A DNA stretch of 64,000 bases from CALFVT01 sp039989855 (GCA_039989855.1 JBDXGZ010000026.1:62001-126000); one strand, 5' to 3'; numbered from the stretch's first letter, positions 8,994 through 18,222 are shown. Notes: generated by a model not told the origin, from the letters alone. Numbers and translations: made by a program.

Positions 8994-9897
8994 TTATTGA
9001 GTAATTCTCATAAGGTCGTCTTGCTCATCTTTTGGGCGGGGGCGTCCTACATCATAGGCAAGCCCGAGCTTTTGTAAGCTTTGAATGACGATCCAAGCTG
9101 TATCGAGCTGATGTGGTTCGAGGCCAATTTGTGCGGATTCGGGGAAAGCATGATGATTATTATGCCAACATTCGCCGTGGGTCAGAAATCCTCCAAACCG
9201 TAAATTAGAGGCTTGCACACCTGCACCTTTGACGAGCCAATGGGCCGGGCCGGGCCGGGCCGGGGTTATGGCAAACATAAGTCACCGACCAATGCCCCCA
9301 AATGCTAATGAAAACCCGAAGGCAGCAGCCCCATAAGACCCAGCCGAGGTCGCCGATCATGAAAAGAGCGCCTGCCAGTAATAATTGAACGATCCACCAT
9401 GTGTCGTCAAAAAGTCGAATGTAAGGATCGTCACGTAGTTCGGGTTCAATCTCAAGGTGAGGTGGTGTTTCAAATTTAAATGTACAAAACAGCTGCCACA
9501 TCACATCTTTAATATAATCATGCGTGTGAGAAAAATAAGCATGACAAGCAGGGAGGCGTTGAGCCCAATCTCCTGTGTCATGCACACGGATAATTTGGCT
9601 CGGCCCGCCCATACCGACGAGGACGCCCATGAAGATTAAAAGCCGCGCGAGCGGCTTAGGAGCTTTGAAGCTGCGGTGGATCATCATGCGGTGCATGCCC
9701 ACACTATGCCCCAATAAAAGCGTAATGTAAGTGCTGATAAGGAAGAGGAAAAAGGCAGGCCACGAAAAATAAAACGGAGCGAGTAGGCTCCCGATTATCA
9801 TCATGCCTATCCAAAAGGTCTTTTTAAGGTCAAGTTTAACCGTGCCGATTTGTGCAGACGCGTTGGCGGCGCTGACTCGTTCCACAGCTTTCATCAT
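8994..9897 (-). pseudogene. fatty-acid desaturase interrupted by a repeat-tract frameshift
   Basis: Two overlapping frames together encode one membrane desaturase of about 270 residues that would use a di-iron centre to introduce double bonds into acyl chains. The first frame (9897 to about 9205) has the transmembrane segments and the first histidine box (HRMMIH, in GMHRMMIHRSF). The second frame (to 8994) has the third box HNNHH in GECWHNNHHAFPESAQ. The frames switch inside four copies of GGGCC at 9242-9261. As sequenced, translation in the first frame gives a 230-residue product lacking the third box, so no active enzyme. Removing two repeat units, or adding one, restores the frame; two fewer gives NPGPAHWLVKG, the junction expected of this family. 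It may be a phase-variable gene, a pseudogene or a sequencing error. The second histidine region (HAYFSHTHD) is atypical. Confidence 0.85.
9242..9265. repeat. pentanucleotide tract (GGGCC)x4 plus GGGG inside the desaturase gene
   Basis: Four perfect tandem GGGCC units occupy 9242-9261 and are followed by GGGG. A 5-bp unit inside a coding region changes frame with each gain or loss of one repeat. Two or five units are in frame; four are not. Confidence 0.9.
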
Positions 9898-10091
9898 GAT
9901 GAAGAGTTCTCCAGTCGTCGAGTAAGAAGGCTACGTTTTAATAAACTGTCTGTCGAGAGCGTGTATGGCCGCAGTTGGGCGGATTTTTGTCAATTTTGCC
10001 GTATGTTACGTTTTCCCTGCATTGTCCTATGAGATGAAGTACAGCGCTGGCGAGACATTAAACGCCCTAAAACAACTGTAAAAGACCGATC

Positions 10092-12764
10092 TTAAGAGGC
10101 TAAAGTCTGCGTGTCTTGGACATTTTTGTTCAGGGAGGCGGTGGACGATAAATGGGGTTTGACGGCGTTGAGAAACGCGCCCTTTTGTAAAGGTAACATC
10201 AAACATTCATTCGCCCCGTTTTTGAGACATATTTCGGTATCATCCAAAGTCGCGTCTTTGAATAAACATATGAGGGGGGTGTTGGCTTGCAAATTACTTT
10301 GCTCAAAGTCTCGGATTTTTTTAATCGTTAAAACACTCTCTAGGATAGAGTTGCCTATGTTTAAGAATATCATATCAAAATGACATGTTTTCAAACTATT
10401 GACCGCTTCGAGACTATCGGACGCTATTGTGATATGTGCCCTAGGGTGAGTCAAATGGCGCGCAATAGTTTGCGCTTTAGGCCCGTCTTCACCAATAATA
10501 AGGAAGCTTAGGTTTTGGCTCTCCATTAAATCTTCCGGAACCGAATGAGGGTTCGCTTGTAGAGGGGAGGCTATGTGTGTAAGCAGTTTATTGTATTTCT
10601 CGTCTTTTGGAACATTATCAAATTGCGAAGGAGCCACCAATTTCATGGGTAAGGACAATGTGAAAGTGGTGCTCTGACCAAATTCTGATTCGACATTCAA
10701 TTGCCCCTTCATAGCTCTGACTAAATCACGAGAGATTGTAAGCCCTAAACCACTTCCCCCATAAAGGCGTGTGGTTGAGCCTTCAGCTTGCATGAATTTT
10801 TCGAAAACAGTTTCCATTTTGTCAGGTTGAATGCCAATGCCTGTATCTTTTACAGAGATGTCAATAGTAGCGATTGTGTTTTCAACGTGACCTGAAACGC
10901 GAAGGGTGATGCTTCCTTTGTTTGTAAACTTAATAGCATTGCCTACGAGATTTGAAATAATTTGACGAATACGGTGCTTGTCTGCGTACAGATTCTGCGG
11001 GATCTTGGGGTCATATTCTAAGGTCAAATCTAGATTTTTTAAGTTCGCACTTGCACTAAATAAATCGATAATATTGTGGATGACTGTTTCTAAGTTACAA
11101 GGCTGAGGGTTTATGATTAATTTCCCTGACTCAATTTTTGACAAATCCAGAATGTCGCCAATTATGTTCATAAGGTTATTGCCGGACTCTAATATTACGT
11201 TTGTATAATAGGCTTGTTTCTCTGTTAATTCCGTTGTTTGCAAAACTTGAGTCATACCGAGAACTCCGTTCATGGGCGTTCTGATCTCATGGCTCATGTT
11301 CGCGAGGAATTCTGATTTTGCTCGATTAGCCTCTTGAGCGTCTTGACTGGCTTTACGTGCTTTTTTTTCGCTCAAAATCAGGACTTTTTGATGTTTGTTA
11401 TTCCAGTAGAATAAAAGCCCGAAGACACTCGCGACTAGGATTAATAAGACTATGACCGCGGTCAATAGGCGGTTAATGGACTTCTCACGGATTGAAAGCA
11501 GGCGTTGGCTTTCATTTTTTTGCTTTAAATCTAAAAGCTCATGATGGTCACTTTCGGCACGGCTTTCCGCAAGAAATAAGGCTTCTCTTGAGTTAGTGAC
11601 GATTTTTTGGGCGTCCATTTCTAAGGTAAAGAGCTTCTTTTGCCATGTGAAGGCCATCGCTTTCATGTCGAGCTTTTCTAAAGTTGAAACATAGTCGTGA
11701 TATAAGGACCTTTTCATGGTCGCAATATGGTATTCATCGGCAATGTTAATGCCTTTCTCTAACATGTCTTTGGCTTTTGTATATTGCCCTGTGTGAAGAG
11801 CGGCGCTGCCGATTAATCGATACCCTAATGTTATTACATATTTTTGATTCAGCTTATTCCCAGCGTCTAAAGTTATTTTCCCCATCTTTTCTGCTTCGGC
11901 ATAACGACCATCAAGAAGATAAGACCGGCCACGATTGCCATTATTATTAGCTTCTGCTTTTAGACGTTTATGAGGAAGCATATCGCGGGTTTGATATGCG
12001 GTTTTAGCGCGATCTAAATATTCACGGGCTTTAACCCCATTTCCTATTTTGTTATATAAGAAAGCAATTTCATTATATAAAGACGGTTTCCAATCCCGGA
12101 AGGACTGTAAGGTTTCATATTCGGGGTTCCTCAGAATTGAAAGTTCAATGTCGAGTGCATGTTGATAATCAAACGTCTCAATATATATTTCCATTAAGCT
12201 CATATCGATCATCAAGTCGAGAGCTACACTTGGATTTTCATATGCGGCTGTGCGCAGATTTTTAATGATTTCAAAACATATATCAAGATCAAGCGTTTTG
12301 GTTAAAGCTTGAATAAGGTCGTTCATTATTTTGGCATATAATTCATCATTCGCATAATCATCACGGTCATATTTTGCATAGATTTTTTTTGCAAAATCTG
12401 AGGATACACGTGTGTCAATAATATCGGTTAGGGCAATCAGTCGCCAATTGTCCAACCTTATGCGTGTTATTATGGGTTCAGACTCGTCTAACCCGTCTAT
12501 GATACTATCAATTTTAGAGATGAGTTCATTGGGCGTATTATAATAGTCTTTATACATGATTTGGAGTGCGGTGACATCAATTTTCGATGTCTGCGAAGTT
12601 GAAGAGAGGCTGTGGTCTTGGGCGAACGCATGAAAGGGCGTGAGACAAAACGATAATAAATATATTATTATCATAAAGCCGAGTCTTAAGAATGAGAATT
12701 GTAGGTCTAACAGCGCGATCATTCTTGTATTGATTATTGTTTTATATGTAACTTGATATGCCAT
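10092..12764 (-). CDS. TPR-sensor hybrid histidine kinase with degenerate receiver
   Basis: An 890-residue signalling kinase. After an N-terminal hydrophobic segment (residues about 27-48) comes a periplasmic sensor of helical repeats resembling TPRs (about 60-390), a coiled linker, and a transmembrane helix at 432-454. The cytoplasmic part has a dimerisation/phosphoacceptor helix with His492 (MSHEIRTPMNG), N-box Asn609 (NLVGNAIKF), G1 (DTGIGI) and G2 (GGSGLGL). A C-terminal receiver-like domain spans about 751-872, but the phosphoacceptor position reads FLNIGN (Asn802) instead of Asp, so it probably cannot be phosphorylated. The conserved Lys is only plausibly kept (LPLQKG). No response regulator is adjacent, so the target is unknown. 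Codon 15 (MIALLD) is an alternative start. Confidence 0.9.
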   Translation of the reverse strand: MAYQVTYKTIINTRMIALLDLQFSFLRLGFMIIIYLLSFCLTPFHAFAQDHSLSSTSQTSKIDVTALQIMYKDYYNTPNELISKIDSIIDGLDESEPIITRIRLDNWRLIALTDIIDTRVSSDFAKKIYAKYDRDDYANDELYAKIMNDLIQALTKTLDLDICFEIIKNLRTAAYENPSVALDLMIDMSLMEIYIETFDYQHALDIELSILRNPEYETLQSFRDWKPSLYNEIAFLYNKIGNGVKAREYLDRAKTAYQTRDMLPHKRLKAEANNNGNRGRSYLLDGRYAEAEKMGKITLDAGNKLNQKYVITLGYRLIGSAALHTGQYTKAKDMLEKGINIADEYHIATMKRSLYHDYVSTLEKLDMKAMAFTWQKKLFTLEMDAQKIVTNSREALFLAESRAESDHHELLDLKQKNESQRLLSIREKSINRLLTAVIVLLILVASVFGLLFYWNNKHQKVLILSEKKARKASQDAQEANRAKSEFLANMSHEIRTPMNGVLGMTQVLQTTELTEKQAYYTNVILESGNNLMNIIGDILDLSKIESGKLIINPQPCNLETVIHNIIDLFSASANLKNLDLTLEYDPKIPQNLYADKHRIRQIISNLVGNAIKFTNKGSITLRVSGHVENTIATIDISVKDTGIGIQPDKMETVFEKFMQAEGSTTRLYGGSGLGLTISRDLVRAMKGQLNVESEFGQSTTFTLSLPMKLVAPSQFDNVPKDEKYNKLLTHIASPLQANPHSVPEDLMESQNLSFLIIGEDGPKAQTIARHLTHPRAHITIASDSLEAVNSLKTCHFDMIFLNIGNSILESVLTIKKIRDFEQSNLQANTPLICLFKDATLDDTEICLKNGANECLMLPLQKGAFLNAVKPHLSSTASLNKNVQDTQTLAS

Positions 12765-13443
12765 AGTGACGTTATTTATGTGTGACGAGAATGAAATATA
12801 ACCTAAGAGTTGCAGTTAAAGTTGTGTTTTCTTAGTTGATCTTAAAAAATTATATTTAAAATTGTGTTTATTTAATCGAGTTTAGCTTGTGTCGGTAAAG
12901 ATATGAGCGCCGCGTGTATTTTTGAGCGTAAATTTTTGGGTCTAGGATGTGGGTCAATGGTCTTTGTGATAGCGGTGTGCATTTATTAGGTCGGTTAAAG
13001 CCGATAAGCTCTTTTTAAGCGGTCTCTAGGGTAAAGACTCACTACTTTCTTGAAGTATTCACAGTTTTCAAGGGCTTAGGCCTTATGAGCTGGCAGAGCA
13101 TATGGTTCATTGACTATAGCAAAGGCTTACTCGCTTAGCTCATTTCGGAGGCGTCATAAAAAATTTATAGGTAAGATCAACAACTTAACTGGCTGTTAAC
13201 AAAAAATTTCCTTTTTTGGCACACAAGGTATTGACGAAAGGGGACAAATCAACACTATATATAGTGGTGAGGCGGTCGTTTCACTCTTTCTAAAGTCAAA
13301 AGCGTGACTCGAATGGCTACTTTTCGAGCGAGGGGTCTTTTGTCTTTGAAAAATTGGCGGGATCAGGTGGTCCTGTTTAGGGTAATTAAGTGATTTATGT
13401 TTGTTAGGCGCGAGCAGTTTGTAAGAAAGCAGGGAGGTATATA
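12765..13443. other. intergenic region holding the nrdA promoter and a long leader
   Basis: Apart from the NrdR-box promoter at 13221-13268, I see no gene here. The 175 bases between the promoter and the nrdA start have no credible short frame and no strong terminator. The half next to the kinase gene is AT-rich and probably holds its promoter. Confidence 0.6.
13221..13268 (+). promoter_or_regulatory. tandem NrdR boxes overlapping the nrdA promoter
   Basis: Box one is ACACAAGGTATTGACG (13221-13236). Box two is centred on the perfect palindrome CACTATATATAGTG (13253-13266). Their centres are 31 bp apart, three helical turns, which is the spacing known for NrdR, the ATP/dATP-sensing repressor of ribonucleotide reductase genes. 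A -35-like TTGACG (13231) lies in box one and a -10-like CTATAT (13255) in box two, so bound NrdR would block the promoter. Confidence 0.78.
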
Positions 13444-15366
13444 ATGAGCGATACGACGGTGAACCAAGCATTGGATACGATGGATTTTGACGCGGACATG
13501 GATACAGAATGTGTTGAGGCAAATGCAGCATCAAAACCCGTTGGGACAGCGAAAGGCCCTGTTCTGCGAGATGTAATTGCTGGAACTGTTCGTCAAGATC
13601 GTTCACGTGATGCTCTTTTAACCGATTTTGGTAAGAAAACGCTCGTTGATCGTTATCTTTTACCTGAAGAGACCTATCAGGATATGTTTTCGCGTGTCTC
13701 TGAATCCTACGCTGATGATGCTGACCACGCACAACGACTTTATGATTACATGAGCCAGCTTTGGTTCATGCCGGCAACGCCCGTTTTATCTAATGGCGGT
13801 GCAGAGCGCGGCCTGCCGATTTCTTGCTTTTTGAACGCGGTGGACGATAGTCTTGATTCTATCGTTAATGCGTGGACAGAAAATGTCTGGCTTGCCTCTA
13901 ATGGCGGCGGGATTGGAACCTATTGGGGGAATGTTCGCTCGATTGGTGAAAAGATCGGTAAAGCGGGCAAAACATCTGGTATCATCCCCTTCATCCGAGT
14001 CATGGATAGTCTGACCCTTGCGATTTCCCAAGGCAGCTTACGCCGTGGATCAGCGGCTGTTTATTTGGATATCCATCATCCAGAGATTGAAGAATTTCTT
14101 GAAATCCGCAAGCCAGCGGGTGACTTCAACCGTAAGTCATTGAACTTACATCATGGGCTGAACATTACAGATGACTTTATGATGGCCGTTCAAATGGGCT
14201 CTGAATATCCGCTCAAGTCCCCTAAAACGGGTGAGGTCATCAAGACGATTGACGCGCGTAAATTATGGCAGAAGATTTTGGAAATGCGCCTTCAAACAGG
14301 TGAACCTTATATGATTTTCTCTGATACGGTGAATAAGGCTTTGGCGCAGCACCAAAAGGATCAAGGCCTTAAAGTCCGTCAGTCTAATTTATGTGCCGAG
14401 ATCATGCTGCCGACAGGTCAGGATAAATATGGCCGTCAACGTACCGCCGTTTGCTGTCTTTCGTCTGTTAACGCTGAGAAGTGGGATGAGTGGAAAGATC
14501 AAGAGGGTTTCATCGAAGACATCATGCGCTTCTTGGATAATGTCTTGCAAGACTTTATTGATAATGCCCCCGCTGAAATGGATGATGCGAAATATTCTGC
14601 CCGCCGTGAACGCTCTGTGGGTCTGGGTCTCATGGGCTTTCACTCTATGTTGCAAGCTCGGTCTATTCCGTTTGAAAGCGCGATGGCAAAATCTTATAAT
14701 AACCGCATGTTCAAACATATTCGCTCTGCGGCGAATGATGCGTCTAAAAAATTAGCCGAAGAACGTGGGGCCTGTCCTGACGCGAAAGATGCCGGCGTAA
14801 AAGAGCGCTTCTCTCATAAAATGGCCGTAGCTCCGACCGCGTCTATCTCTATCATCTGCGGCGGTACGTCTGCTGGCATCGAGCCTATACCTGCAAACAT
14901 CTATACCCATAAAACTTTATCGGGTTCCTTCACTGTTAGGAACCGCCTGCTCGAGGAATTACTCGAGAGCAAAGGTCTTAACACAAAGGGCATGTGGGCG
15001 AATATTTTGGAGCATGAAGGGTCTGTTCAACATTTGGACGATCTGGACGATCATGAAAAAGCGGTGTTCCGCACAGCCTTTGAGATTGATCAACGTTGGG
15101 TGATTGAACATGCCGCTGACCGTGCGCCGCATATTTGTCAGGCGCAGAGCCTTAATCTGTTTATTCCAGGCGACGCGAATAAGTGGGACTTGCATATGCT
15201 GCATTGGACAGCGTGGGAAAAAGGCGTGAAGTCGCTTTACTATTGCCGCTCTAAATCTGTGCAGAGAGCTGGTTTTGCGGGGTCAGACGACAGTAAGTCT
15301 GATATGGAAAAATCCATGGAAGCCGCCGCGCCAACCGATTATGAAGAATGTTTGGCCTGTCAGTAG
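13444..15366 (+). CDS. nrdA: class I ribonucleotide reductase, catalytic alpha subunit
   Basis: Reduces ribonucleoside diphosphates to deoxyribonucleotides, with a radical supplied by NrdB. The 640-residue protein shows the family core: MPATPVLSNGG, SCFLN, NGGGIGTYWGNVRSIG, RRGSAAVYLDIHHPEIEEFL, NLCAEIMLPT with the active-site Cys region, and PTASISIICGGTSAGIEP. It ends in CLACQ, the C-terminal redox-active cysteine pair reduced by thioredoxin or glutaredoxin, which marks class I. It is shorter than the E. coli enzyme because the N-terminal ATP-cone is absent; the first 60 residues are acidic and unlike a cone. A GGGAGG site precedes the ATG. No nrdB follows: a terminator and an unrelated gene do. 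The tandem NrdR boxes indicate repression when dATP is abundant. Confidence 0.95.
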   Translation: MSDTTVNQALDTMDFDADMDTECVEANAASKPVGTAKGPVLRDVIAGTVRQDRSRDALLTDFGKKTLVDRYLLPEETYQDMFSRVSESYADDADHAQRLYDYMSQLWFMPATPVLSNGGAERGLPISCFLNAVDDSLDSIVNAWTENVWLASNGGGIGTYWGNVRSIGEKIGKAGKTSGIIPFIRVMDSLTLAISQGSLRRGSAAVYLDIHHPEIEEFLEIRKPAGDFNRKSLNLHHGLNITDDFMMAVQMGSEYPLKSPKTGEVIKTIDARKLWQKILEMRLQTGEPYMIFSDTVNKALAQHQKDQGLKVRQSNLCAEIMLPTGQDKYGRQRTAVCCLSSVNAEKWDEWKDQEGFIEDIMRFLDNVLQDFIDNAPAEMDDAKYSARRERSVGLGLMGFHSMLQARSIPFESAMAKSYNNRMFKHIRSAANDASKKLAEERGACPDAKDAGVKERFSHKMAVAPTASISIICGGTSAGIEPIPANIYTHKTLSGSFTVRNRLLEELLESKGLNTKGMWANILEHEGSVQHLDDLDDHEKAVFRTAFEIDQRWVIEHAADRAPHICQAQSLNLFIPGDANKWDLHMLHWTAWEKGVKSLYYCRSKSVQRAGFAGSDDSKSDMEKSMEAAAPTDYEECLACQ

Positions 15367-15413
15367 CGAGACATTTTCACACCCTATAGAGGGGGCTTGT
15401 AAGAGCTTGAAAG

Positions 15414-15446
15414 ACCCGCTGTTACGGTGACGTATAGCGGGTTTTT
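15414..15446 (+). terminator. rho-independent terminator of nrdA
   Basis: ACCCGCT (15414-15420) pairs with AGCGGGT (15436-15442), followed directly by a run of T. It ends the nrdA transcript, which supports a monocistronic gene. Confidence 0.8.
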
Positions 15447-15602
15447 CATATCTATACATGTGCCAAAGGTCATCTACCTGCCCTGAGACGCCGTATATCA
15501 CTGCAAGAGACGGCGTCGTCGCCGCTGATAGAGCTTTAACCTAACAGAAATGTGTGATTTAAGTGTGTTTCCAAATTTAATAGAAACCCGTAAAAGCCCC
15601 AA

Positions 15603-16544
15603 ATGACTATTTTGATCGATCCAGAGAAGTTTAAAGACCCGCGCGTCACCGCCAAAGGTGATCGTCGTGCGTCCGTCTATTTTAAGACGCTTTCAACCCT
15701 TTGGCTAAATTCTGGTAGCCTCTGTAATATTGAGTGCGCCAATTGCTATATTAAAAGTAGCCCGACAGCGGATCATTTTATTTACCTCACCCCTGAAGAC
15801 GTCGCGCCTTACCTCGACGAAATTGACGAGATGGGGCAAGGACCAGTTGAAATCGGCGTGACGGGCGGCGAGCCTTATTTGAACCCGCATATGATTAAAA
15901 TCAGTGAAATGGCACTCGAGCGCGGTCATAGCTTGCTTGTGTTGACCAATGCGATGAAGCCGATGATGCGCCCGCGTGTGCAAGCGGGATTGCTTGACCT
16001 TAAACAGCGTTTCCCGGGTAAGATGACGCTCCGTGTCAGCCTGGATCACTTCAGCCCTGCGGAACATGATCGTGAGCGCGGACAAGGCAGTTTTGCCATC
16101 GGAACAAAAGGCCTTGATTGGTTGCAAGAAAACGGCTTCGCCCTTAACATTGCAGGCCGCGCGATGTTCGCTGAATCCGATTGCCAAGCCCGCGAAGGCT
16201 ATGGTGGCCTCATTAAAGATCACGGCTGGGCGATTGACGCGAATAACCCGATGGAGCTTTTGCTATTCCCTGAAATGGACGAAACCGTTGACGTCCCCGA
16301 AGTCTCTGTCGCCTGTTGGGGCATATTAGACGTTAGCCCCGATAGTATGATGTGCTCATCCTCGCGCATGGTTGTGCGCCGCAAAGGCGAAGACCGCGCG
16401 GCGGTTCTGGCCTGCACATTGTTATGGGATGACCCGCAATTTGAAATGGGCAAGACGCTCAAAGAGAGCTTAAAGCCTGTGGCGCTTAACCATCCCCATT
16501 GTTCGCGCTTTTGTGTATTGGGCGGCGCAAGCTGCTCTGCTTAG
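15603..16544 (+). CDS. radical SAM protein paired with an ArsM-like methyltransferase
   Basis: A 313-residue radical S-adenosylmethionine enzyme. The cluster motif is CNIECANCY (CxxxCxxC, residues about 39-46), followed by the SAM-binding GGE in GVTGGEPYLNPH. The C-terminal third is cysteine-rich (VACWGIL, MMCSSSR, LACTLLW and finally HCSRFCVLGGASC), which could hold an auxiliary iron-sulfur cluster. It is not a classical ArsS, which I recall as having a different N-terminal motif and a DUF3641 tail. The methyltransferase gene starts 28 bases downstream with an AAAGGA site, so they are probably one operon. A role in organoarsenical or other thiol chemistry is inferred from the partner only. 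Confidence 0.8.
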   Translation: MTILIDPEKFKDPRVTAKGDRRASVYFKTLSTLWLNSGSLCNIECANCYIKSSPTADHFIYLTPEDVAPYLDEIDEMGQGPVEIGVTGGEPYLNPHMIKISEMALERGHSLLVLTNAMKPMMRPRVQAGLLDLKQRFPGKMTLRVSLDHFSPAEHDRERGQGSFAIGTKGLDWLQENGFALNIAGRAMFAESDCQAREGYGGLIKDHGWAIDANNPMELLLFPEMDETVDVPEVSVACWGILDVSPDSMMCSSSRMVVRRKGEDRAAVLACTLLWDDPQFEMGKTLKESLKPVALNHPHCSRFCVLGGASCSA

Positions 16545-16572
16545 ATAATTATTTTCGTAAAAGGACCCCATT

Positions 16573-17631
16573 ATGGATCATGATATAGTCAAAGAATATT
16601 ATGGCGAAACCCTGCAAGGATCATCTGATTTGAAAACAGATGCTTGTGTCACCACGGGTCTGCCGCCGCTTTATGTGCGCCGTGCGTTATCTGATATTCA
16701 CGATGAAGTCGCCAACCGCTATTATGGTTGCGGCCTTGTCATGCCGACGTCGATCAAAGGCCTAAAGGTTCTTGATCTGGGTTGCGGTGCGGGTCGTGAT
16801 GTCTACGCCTTGGCGAAACTTGTCGGGCCAGACGGACACGTCACAGGCGTTGATATGACCGATGAGCAGCTTGCCGTGGCGCGCGAATATGAAGATTGGC
16901 ACGCCGAGAAATTTGGCTATGACAAACCCAATACGCGCTTCCTCAAAGGCTACCTTGAAAAACTCGAAGACCTCGACCTCGAGCCCAATTCATTTGACCT
17001 GATTATCTCGAATTGTGTGATTAATCTTTGTACGGACAAGCCTGCTGTGTTCCGCGCAGCGCATAAGCTCCTCAAGCCCGGTGGAGAGCTTTATTTCTCC
17101 GACGTCTATGCCGACCGCCGCATGCCAGAGAGCTTGATTAAAGACCCTGTACTTTACGGCGAGTGCCTATCGGGTGCGCTCTATTGGAGCGATTATAATT
17201 CCATCGCTAAGGACGCAGGCTTTAAAGACCCACGCGTGGTTGAGCACCGCCCGCTCGCGATCCTTGATCCGCGTCAACTCGAAAAGCTTGGCGATATTCG
17301 CTTTGCCTCTGTGACAGCGCGCCTGATGAAGCTCGATAATCTTGACGCAGCCTGCGAAGATTACGGCCAAGCCGTGATCTATAAGGGCGGCATTGAAGGC
17401 ATGGAAGATAAGTTCGAGCTTGATGTGGAACACCATATCGAAGCGGGACGGGTTTTCCCTGTTTGCGGCAATACGCTTGCTATGCTGAAAGACACACGCT
17501 TCGCGCCTTATTTTGACGTGGTCGGAAACGGCGACAAACATTACGGCCTCTTCCCCGGCTGCGCCGCACCCGACGTCTTCGCCGCTGTGGTAGAGGAAGG
17601 CGGGGCCGCCCCTGTTGGCGGTTGTTGCTAG
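16573..17631 (+). CDS. arsM: ArsM-like arsenite S-adenosylmethionine methyltransferase
   Basis: A 352-residue class I methyltransferase of the type that methylates arsenite. SAM-binding motif I is VLDLGCGAGRDVYAL, with the acidic VDMTDEQL after it. Residues typical of the ArsM branch are present: VKEYYG at the start, SSDLKTDAC, YYGCGLVMP, SNCVINL, YGECLSGALYW, FPVCGNT, and a Cys-rich C-terminus ending GGCC. Cysteines in the DLKT.AC, ECLSGA and PVCGN segments are the expected arsenic ligands. In the DLKTDAC segment I recall a CC pair in relatives; here the second position is Val. No arsR or arsenite pump is nearby. The radical SAM gene immediately upstream suggests further processing of the methylated product, which is inference. 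Confidence 0.82.
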   Translation: MDHDIVKEYYGETLQGSSDLKTDACVTTGLPPLYVRRALSDIHDEVANRYYGCGLVMPTSIKGLKVLDLGCGAGRDVYALAKLVGPDGHVTGVDMTDEQLAVAREYEDWHAEKFGYDKPNTRFLKGYLEKLEDLDLEPNSFDLIISNCVINLCTDKPAVFRAAHKLLKPGGELYFSDVYADRRMPESLIKDPVLYGECLSGALYWSDYNSIAKDAGFKDPRVVEHRPLAILDPRQLEKLGDIRFASVTARLMKLDNLDAACEDYGQAVIYKGGIEGMEDKFELDVEHHIEAGRVFPVCGNTLAMLKDTRFAPYFDVVGNGDKHYGLFPGCAAPDVFAAVVEEGGAAPVGGCC

Positions 17632-17658
17632 ACTCTAGCGAAATATAATGAAGTAGAA

Positions 17659-17684
17659 AGCTCGGCCTTGGCTGGGCTTTTTTT
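17659..17684 (+). terminator. rho-independent terminator after arsM-like gene
   Basis: AGCTCGGCC (17659-17667) pairs, with two G-U pairs, with GGCTGGGCT (17670-17678), and the transcript continues into seven T. It closes the radical SAM / methyltransferase operon. Confidence 0.8.
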
Positions 17685-17717
17685 ATGGGGGTGAGGCGAA
17701 TAGTAAGGTTTTATATT

Positions 17718-18100
17718 TTATCGTGATATACTTTTAGGTAACTTAGACAGTTCTTTCAAATAGTTTGGATCGGTTCCATATATTTGGCTATCTGATTTTG
17801 AGTATATTTGATAATTATAACCTTCAACCTGCATGCGATTAAGTTCAATACTATTCTTGGGAAACAAAAGTTTATCAGCTGTAAAAATCATCGCTAAATG
17901 AGGTGTGAGCGGATAATAAAAGTCAATTTTTCATCATTGATGTTTGCTAGATTTATGATTGGTTGATCTCCAGTGATAAATGGTGATGTGTTAAATGGCT
18001 CCATTTTATCAACGAGTTTGCACCAAACTTTTTCTTGTTTCGTCCAAGCACCAAGATAATGTTGCCATATATAGTGTTGCTTGGTTTTTAGATTGGGCAT
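17718..18100 (-). pseudogene. DUF4238 family remnant (internal deletion plus frameshift)
   Basis: The start MPNLKTKQHYIWQHYLGAW is the N-terminus of DUF4238 proteins. After only about 35 residues the sequence jumps to SPFITGDQPIINL, a segment that in the family lies far downstream, so a large in-frame piece is missing. The frame stops at 17894. A shift of one base near 17916 continues as FYYPLTPHLAMIFTADKLLF and runs to a stop at 17718, matching the family's C-terminal region. The gene is therefore broken twice. DUF4238 proteins are often found in accessory regions; the intact function is unknown. AT-rich composition suggests acquired DNA. Confidence 0.8.
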
Positions 18101-18163
18101 AATTGAAGAAACTTATGTCGTTTTGGGAGAGTGGTGTTTTTTTGCTTACGTTTGTAGCTTATT

Positions 18164-18195
18164 AAACAAAAACGGCCCCTTTATCAGGAGCCGTT
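18164..18195 (-). terminator. rho-independent terminator of bfr
   Basis: On the minus strand AACGGCTCC pairs with GGGGCCGTT (one bulge or mismatch), followed by TTTTGTTT. It sits about 30 bases after the bacterioferritin stop codon. Confidence 0.75.
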
Positions 18196-18222
18196 GATCA
18201 CTTTAAATCTGTATGTGCGAGC

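Noticed and set aside
13196..13732. 178-residue minus-strand frame over the nrdA promoter and start
   Set aside because: It is antisense to nrdA, rich in Ser, His and Gln without domain pattern, and covers the NrdR boxes; a shadow frame.
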